DNA of 64,000 nt, from assembly GCF_003977615.1 (NCBI RefSeq), contig NZ_RYZR01000005.1, forward strand, positions 124,001 to 188,000. Direction: 5' to 3'. This document shows, piece by piece, positions 58,561-64,000 of the stretch. Positions within the stretch are counted from its first letter, which is position 1; every line of letters begins with the position of its first letter. The notes beneath the pieces are model-generated. The model was not told where the DNA came from. It made no database searches and saw nothing but the letters and a program-made list of their open reading frames with translations. Position numbers and translations under genes: made by a program. This DNA comes from Dyella dinghuensis. Its GTDB lineage: Bacteria; Pseudomonadota; Gammaproteobacteria; Xanthomonadales; Rhodanobacteraceae.

Positions 58561-58637
58561 AACGATCTCCCGGTGAAGCGCAAGACTCCTAAGGCCGTGG
58601 CGAACACGGCCTCGGAGGAACGAAAGGAACAACCGAC

Positions 58638-59381
58638 TTACTGATCGAGCGGCTTTACAACCTTGTCGAGCGCGCCAAAGTCATTGATGGTGGTGAAGAC
58701 CACCTGCGTACCCGCACTCGGGGCACTGCTGAGATTTTCGATGGGGAAAACCGTGGACGAACCCGGCGCAACCATGCCGCCCTCACCGTCGATCTCGCGA
58801 TCGCCCGCTTTCACGCCAACGTGTGCAAACGACACGTAGTAAGGCGTGGGGTTGGTGGCCTGCACGGCAAAACCTTTGCCCTTGGTATTGGGCACGACTT
58901 TCCATGTGAGCTTGTCGCGAGCCGTTGCTACGTCGCCCGACAAACCGGTCGGACGGAAAAACAATTTGATGCGCGTGCGAAAAGCGAACTGCAGATGGTT
59001 CTTGCCATCTTCAGCAGCCTTCGGCGGCACTTCGAGCACGTTCACCCAGAACAGGCTTTCCTTATCGGTCGGCAATGGTTCTTTGGTGTAAACCAGACGC
59101 ACCGCTTGTCCTTTGGACGGATCGATGCGGAAAACAGGCGGCATGACAGTGAAAGGCACTTTCGCCGTGTCCGGCGTGGATTTGTCATCGCCGTCATCCA
59201 GCCACACCTGCACGAGCGCGGGTTGATTGCCCTCGTTGGTGAGCTTGACGGTAACTTCCTTGTCTTGGGCCGGATACACGACACGCGTGCCGCCGATCAC
59301 CACACTGGCTTCGCTGCGGCCGGCAAAGACGCCCGCGAGTAAAAGACAGCCTGCCATGGCATAGCGCATTACGTTATTCAT
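58638..59381 (-). CDS. Periplasmic fimbrial chaperone (PapD-like)
   Basis: 247 residues; signal peptide ends near GRSEASVVI. Two Ig domains. Conserved binding Arg in VIGGTRVVYPAQDKEVTVKLTN and Lys in FRTRIKLFFRP; conserved FWVNVLEVPPK and FRIDPSKGQAVRLVYT. Donates the G1 strand to the pilins. Lies between the major subunit (73-bp gap) and usher (77-bp gap). Confidence 0.94.
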   Translation of the reverse strand: MNNVMRYAMAGCLLLAGVFAGRSEASVVIGGTRVVYPAQDKEVTVKLTNEGNQPALVQVWLDDGDDKSTPDTAKVPFTVMPPVFRIDPSKGQAVRLVYTKEPLPTDKESLFWVNVLEVPPKAAEDGKNHLQFAFRTRIKLFFRPTGLSGDVATARDKLTWKVVPNTKGKGFAVQATNPTPYYVSFAHVGVKAGDREIDGEGGMVAPGSSTVFPIENLSSAPSAGTQVVFTTINDFGALDKVVKPLDQ

Positions 59382-59454
59382 ATATCACCTCAAGAATCTC
59401 TCGGTGACCGCGCCATGCGGCCACCGAGATAGGGAGCGATGGCTCTACAGCGGA

Positions 59455-60030
59455 TTAGTTGTAGACAACCTGGTACAGCACGTCCGTGCTCACCAGACCA
59501 GCGGTCGCACCGCCGCCAACAGCCAGGTACTGCGCCTGGAAATCAGCAGTCGCCGTGTTGTTGACGATGGCCGGGAAAGTCACGCCGTTGGCCGGATCGT
59601 TCAGGACAATGGCCGTACCCGTGCTGTCGAGCACCTGCACTTCCGTGTTGGTGGCCTGGCCACTGAGCGCGTTCTTCAGCGCGCCGGTAGCCGCATCGAC
59701 CTGCGGGCTGGACGGCACGAACGACATCGTGGCGACCTTGCCGTCTTCGCAGGTGGTCTGATTCGGACCGCCGATGATGACCTGGAACGTCTTGTTGCCA
59801 GCGACGTCGGTAGCAACAGCCAGGTCGGAAGCCGGAACCGGATCGAGAGCCACGGTGAAGTTGCCCGAGCCGCCGTTGGTGCCGGCGCCGCCGGTGACGG
59901 TGCAGGTCTGGTCGGTCACGGCGCCCGTGAACGTGATGGTGCCACCGGTGGAAGCCGCTGCGCTGGCAACGCCGGCTGCGGCGATACCCATAGCGACAAC
60001 CAGGGCGGAGGCGAGTTTGATGTGCTTCAT
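59455..60030 (-). CDS. Major fimbrial subunit (FimA-like pilin)
   Basis: 191 residues; signal peptide ends at GVASAAAS. Type 1 pilin pattern GGTITFTGAVTDQTCTVTGG with the first Cys, second Cys in NQTTCEDGKVATM, and a C-terminal strand DVLYQVVYN with the conserved penultimate aromatic. First gene of the operon; the 5' leader contains a terminator-like hairpin (60063-60086) that could set subunit and operon expression. Confidence 0.93.
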   Translation of the reverse strand: MKHIKLASALVVAMGIAAAGVASAAASTGGTITFTGAVTDQTCTVTGGAGTNGGSGNFTVALDPVPASDLAVATDVAGNKTFQVIIGGPNQTTCEDGKVATMSFVPSSPQVDAATGALKNALSGQATNTEVQVLDSTGTAIVLNDPANGVTFPAIVNNTATADFQAQYLAVGGGATAGLVSTDVLYQVVYN

Positions 60031-60062
60031 GAATCTAAGTCCTTGATGGAGGGTTTCAAATT

Positions 60063-60300
60063 AAAAATCCGCCGCCATGGCGGACTACTCTTGTCTCTCG
60101 CCAGATGACGAATGACGAAGATGCTTCGCTCAACTCACGTTTCGGAACCCGGCATATCCATGGGATGGATTTCTTCCGGGCAACATCCCTTCGACCCGGA
60201 TAACTACTATCCAGTCAGGGATGCCTTTCCTTTGGCGCTTGCGAACTAGCGCAGAGTCGATGCCAACCGTAATGGCCGGGGGGATCAGTCGAAGTGCGCT
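60063..60300 (-). promoter_or_regulatory. Structured leader of the fimbrial operon with a terminator-like hairpin
   Basis: Reading the minus strand toward the pilin start: CATCCC/GGGATG pairings (60184-60189 with 60218-60223), GGATA/TATCC (60198-60212), and ATCCAT/ATGGAT (60156-60170). The CCGGG at 60176-60180 can pair with CCCGG at either 60148-60152 or 60195-60199, so two folds exclude each other. The last hairpin TCCGCC/GGCGGA (60068-60084) is followed by TTTTTAATTT, 32 bp before the ATG. This is the layout of an attenuator or riboswitch; no known ligand class was recognised. The full gap 60031-60597 has nothing else coding. Confidence 0.5.
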
Positions 60301-60597
60301 AGGGCTCGGTGTTGTTTGAGCACGTGCTGCGCATGGTAATCAGACGAAAAAGACCAAAGAATGGGACTGATCTGAAAAATAAAAATTAGGACAAGTATGA
60401 AAAATGGAGAAGGGTGATTCGAGTCAAAGAATCGGGCTTCGTTTGCGGCTATGGACGTCGCCGCTCGCGCAAGTCGCCTGACGCCGATATCGCGCGAGGC
60501 CCACGAGAAAGTGTCAAATGCGCACACGCGCATAGCCTGAGCGATACATCAGGCGTCATGAGGATGTCTTTGGTGTCGGGATGGCGTGCAAGAACGA

Positions 60598-60623
60598 AGA
60601 GCACAGGCAAATGCCTGTGCTCT
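60598..60623 (-). terminator. 12-bp hairpin after the ABC exporter genes
   Basis: AGAGCACAGGCA (60598-60609) pairs perfectly with TGCCTGTGCTCT (60612-60623) around a 2-nt loop. It lies 10 bp after the permease stop (60634) and is followed on the minus strand by TCGTTCTT, a weak T-rich tail, so an intrinsic terminator of the exporter operon is likely. Confidence 0.65.
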
Positions 60624-60633
60624 CGCCATCAGA

Positions 60634-61950
60634 CTATAGCTCGCGCAATGCCGTGGTTACCGGCAACCGTGCGGCACGCAATGCGGGAAACAGGCCGCCC
60701 ACGAAGCCAATCGCCAGCGCCCACTTCAAACCTTCCCACAACAGTTCTGGCGTCACTTTGAAGGTAAACGCAAGTTGCCCGGTGGAGCCGGCCGCCAAGG
60801 TGGAAGCTGTCCATCCATTGAAGATCAGCCACGCAAGCAAGCCGCCAATAAGACCGCCAAGCAAAGCCAGCAACATCGTTTCCAACATCACGGCCACGAC
60901 AACGGGCACGCCGCGAAAACCGATGGCGCGCAATGTCGCGATCTCACGAGCGCGCGCGGCGACCGCCGCAAACATGGTGTTGAGCGCACCGAAGATGGCA
61001 CCAATCGCCATGATCGAACCCACCGTAATGCCCATGATGCGCATGACCTTGCTCATGCCTTCGGATTGCTTGCTGAAGTAGTTGAGCGTGGTGTCGACAT
61101 CCACTTGCAGACGCGGATCGGCTGCCAGTGCCGCCTTGAACGTGTCCATCGCTTTGGCGTCGGTGAGCTTGGCAAAAACGGACGTACGACTGCTGCCGCG
61201 GCGATAGGTATCCGCAACGACATCCGCATCGCCCCAGATTTCCGAGTCGTAAGCGTCGCCTGAAGCAAACACGCCCACGACATTCCACGTTTGCGTGCCG
61301 AGCTTGATTTCATGTCCCGGCTCCAATCCCACGAATTGCCGTTGCGCACCCTGCCCCACGACCAGCTCACGCATGCCAGGTTGGAACGCACGGCCAGCGA
61401 TGATCTTGGCGTTGGGACGCAACGCCCATGCCTCATCACCGACGCCGCGTACTTGTACGCTGCCTTCGTCATCTGCCGCGCCGCCTTTTACCGGCAGATT
61501 GGCCGCTACGACGATTTCACCCGAAGCGATCGGCTTGTTCTGCTTATCACGCGCAATGCCGGGCGCTTGCTCGATGACCAAAATACTGTCACGTGTCAGC
61601 ACCGAACTCACTTCGCTGGCCGAGCCGCCACGCAACACGATCGCCGTATCGTCGCTACCGGTGTTGCGCAACGTTTGGCTGTAGCCCTCGCCCATCGCCA
61701 GCAGCGCCACGAGCACACCCACCACGCCGGCAATGCCGATCACTACCACGGATGAGGAACCCATACGTTGCTTGAGCGTACTAATGCCCACACTGGTCAC
61801 CGATGCGGCTTGTCGACCGCGCCGGCTAATCGCCATCCACAGCGCGAACACAACGGCTATCGCCAGCACTGCATACCATGGCAATTGCACCCATACGAAC
61901 AATGCGACGACCAAGATCGCGAGCACGAGAAGATTGAAAAGAAATGTCAT
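60634..61950 (-). CDS. MacB/FtsX-type ABC transporter permease (second permease)
   Basis: 438 residues from ATG 61950 behind AGGAG. An N-terminal helix pair (FLFNLLVLAILVVALFVWV, YAVLAIAVVFALWM) precedes the MacB periplasmic core (GYSQTLRNTGSDDTAIVLRGG, GDEAWALRPNAKIIAGRAFQPGMRELVVG, LGTQTWNVVGVFASGDAYDSE) and three FtsX-type helices (AMLETMLLALLGGLIGGLLAWLIF). This shape matches lipoprotein/antibiotic export (type VII ABC) permeases. It is 14 bp after the partner permease. Confidence 0.9.
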   Translation of the reverse strand: MTFLFNLLVLAILVVALFVWVQLPWYAVLAIAVVFALWMAISRRGRQAASVTSVGISTLKQRMGSSSVVVIGIAGVVGVLVALLAMGEGYSQTLRNTGSDDTAIVLRGGSASEVSSVLTRDSILVIEQAPGIARDKQNKPIASGEIVVAANLPVKGGAADDEGSVQVRGVGDEAWALRPNAKIIAGRAFQPGMRELVVGQGAQRQFVGLEPGHEIKLGTQTWNVVGVFASGDAYDSEIWGDADVVADTYRRGSSRTSVFAKLTDAKAMDTFKAALAADPRLQVDVDTTLNYFSKQSEGMSKVMRIMGITVGSIMAIGAIFGALNTMFAAVAARAREIATLRAIGFRGVPVVVAVMLETMLLALLGGLIGGLLAWLIFNGWTASTLAAGSTGQLAFTFKVTPELLWEGLKWALAIGFVGGLFPALRAARLPVTTALREL

Positions 61951-61964
61951 GATCTGGACTCCTG

Positions 61965-63134
61965 TCACCGGCCAGCCAGCGCGTCGACAATGTTCAAGCG
62001 CATGGCTCGCCATGCGGGAATGGCGCCTACCACCACACCGATCGCCAGCATCAGCGCGATACCCAACAACCAGCTGCTCTCGCCCACCGTCGGCAGATTC
62101 AGCATGCCGCCGCTGTTGGCGCTGACGCCGGGAATCAACACCGCCGCCAACGCTATCCCGATCACACCGCCCAGCACTACGAGCAACACGGATTCGGCCA
62201 ATACCATCGCCAACACACCATGATCGGAAAAGCCCAGGGTTTTAAGAACGGCCAGTTCCGATGTGCGTTCACGCACTGCCTGCATCATCGTATTGCCCGT
62301 CAGCAGTAGCAGCGTGAAGAACACGGCACCCATGATCGAACCGACGATCAATCCGATGTCGGCCAACTGTTTCATCCAAGATGCTGTAGCGGCTGCTTCA
62401 GTCTGCGTGCGGGTTTCATGATCGGAATTGGCGGATATGGCGTCGATGCCTTTGGCCACCTGGTCGGCCTGGTTCACATCGTTGACACGCGTGACGTACC
62501 AGCCCACCTGCCCATTGTTGTAGCCCTTCATCACGGCGTCGTCGAAATACTTCCAGTGCATCAGAATGATTTGGCTATAAAACGACGCGCTCTGCTCCGT
62601 CGGGTGCAATACACCGACGATGTTGAACGTCCAGTTCTTGCTGCCATCCTGCTGCGGAAAAATATTCGACTGCAACGGAATCTGATCGCCCACTTTCCAG
62701 TGGTACTTCTCCATCAGCTTGTCGCCAACCAGAATGCCCGTTCGCGTCTCCAGGAACGACTTGCGTGCCGCGTCGGTGACCTGCACTTCCGGATATTGAT
62801 CGATGTAGTTATCGCTGACGGCAAACGTGAACACCTGATTGTGCGGATCCTGATACGCGCCACCGAACCAGTTGGAATACGCCACCGATTTCACGCCGGG
62901 CACCGTAGCGATTTTCTGCCCCAAGCCCTGCGGCAACGTGTCGATAAACGAGAGCTTGGAACCGGTCTGCAGACGCTGCGCGCCGTTGGCGCTCTTGCCC
63001 GCCTGATCGAATGACGTGCGTACCGCATCGAGCATGCCGAACAGCAGGAACGCCGCCGCAATCGATACCAGTGTCAGCACTGTGCGGGCTTTGCGCCGGA
63101 ACAGCGCTGCCCAGATGAGATGAAAGTATTTCAT
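61965..63134 (-). CDS. MacB/FtsX-type ABC transporter permease (first permease)
   Basis: 389 residues from an ATG behind GAGGAGG. N-terminal helix with FRRKARTVLTLVSIAAAFLLFGMLDAV, periplasmic core (about 50-260) with GTRTGILVGDKLMEKY-like TGILVGDKLMEKYHWKVGDQI, and C-terminal FtsX helices (SIMGAVFFTLLLLTGNTMMQAVRERTSELAVLKTLGF, the family's conserved block). It forms a heterodimer with the 60634 product and works with the ATPase upstream (10-bp gap). Confidence 0.9.
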   Translation of the reverse strand: MKYFHLIWAALFRRKARTVLTLVSIAAAFLLFGMLDAVRTSFDQAGKSANGAQRLQTGSKLSFIDTLPQGLGQKIATVPGVKSVAYSNWFGGAYQDPHNQVFTFAVSDNYIDQYPEVQVTDAARKSFLETRTGILVGDKLMEKYHWKVGDQIPLQSNIFPQQDGSKNWTFNIVGVLHPTEQSASFYSQIILMHWKYFDDAVMKGYNNGQVGWYVTRVNDVNQADQVAKGIDAISANSDHETRTQTEAAATASWMKQLADIGLIVGSIMGAVFFTLLLLTGNTMMQAVRERTSELAVLKTLGFSDHGVLAMVLAESVLLVVLGGVIGIALAAVLIPGVSANSGGMLNLPTVGESSWLLGIALMLAIGVVVGAIPAWRAMRLNIVDALAGR

Positions 63135-63144
63135 CGCAGCCTCC

Positions 63145-63831
<687 letters not shown>

Positions 63832-63895
63832 AACTACATCCTCCTGAGTAGAACTGCCATCAGCACGCGTCAAAGACACATGCTGCTTGTCTTTT

Positions 63896-64000
63896 CCCCT
63901 CCCCCTGCTCGCAGGGGGAGGTTGGGAGGGGGTTGCTCGCACTTGCCTTGACGCAAGTGTGTTTGACCCCACCCCAGCCCTCCCCTGCAAACAGGGGAGG
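63896..64000. repeat. Paired palindromic extragenic repeat, family A (runs to window edge)
   Basis: Facing units matching 2200-2307: CCCCTGCTCGCAGGGG and CCCCTGCAAACAGGGG hairpins with GGTTGGGAGGGG and CCCCACCCCAG tails inward. The spacer even shares CTTGACGCAAGTGTGTTTGA-like wording (about 15 of 20 bases) with the first copy, suggesting the two derive from one composite unit. Confidence 0.85.

Noticed and set aside
60063-60300. Known c-di-GMP-I riboswitch for the fimbrial operon
   Set aside because: GGCAAACC and GACGCAAAGCC motifs are absent; only the general attenuator layout is supported.

Overview
The window is dense chromosomal DNA of about 60% GC from a gammaproteobacterium. Gene content and pairings (xerD next to dsbC, lptF-lptG, pepA-holC, a RaxR-like regulator, many GC-rich extragenic palindromes) point to the Xanthomonadales, most likely the Rhodanobacteraceae (Dyella, Rhodanobacter or Luteibacter-like). 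This placement is an inference from protein style; no rRNA gene is present. There is no prophage, CRISPR array or transposase gene.

Layout: 1-8.2 kb holds the 5' end of glyA, an esterase-tetR pair behind a 27-bp palindrome, a DUF817 protein, ettA, pyrF and a secreted serine protease. 8.3-16.8 kb has an acyltransferase, uppP, def, cstA-ybdD, a DUF2127 protein and an EamA transporter/glycosyltransferase/unknown membrane protein run. 16.8-30.5 kb carries purL, dsbC, xerD, an RDD protein, PHB depolymerase phaZ, ltaE, an orphan PIN protein, lptG/lptF, pepA and holC. 30.5-42.4 kb has a 1213-residue hybrid sensor kinase, a YceI-cytochrome b561-YceI operon, a glutaredoxin, a 295-bp cloverleaf-like nested inverted repeat abutting sdaA, a DUF559 gene among repeats, a two-component system, rimK with a RimB-like protease, and tRNA-Gly(CCC). 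42.7-52.9 kb has a FecR/DUF6600-type protein, thiS-thiG-trmB, an SLC13 permease, a nucleotide-sugar dehydrogenase, a Rieske protein, an AraC-Ogt fusion and a second EamA exporter. 53-60.3 kb is a complete chaperone-usher fimbrial operon with a structured leader. 60.6-63.8 kb is a MacB/FtsX-type ABC exporter (two permeases and an ATPase).

Most genes are housekeeping. The accessory or surface-related part is the fimbrial operon, the exporter, the acyltransferase and glycosyltransferase, and the large sensor kinase. The most unusual non-coding features are the nested cloverleaf repeat at 36432-36726, the fimbrial leader with mutually exclusive stems and an internal terminator (60063-60300), and two families of paired palindromic repeats sitting a few bases after stop codons.
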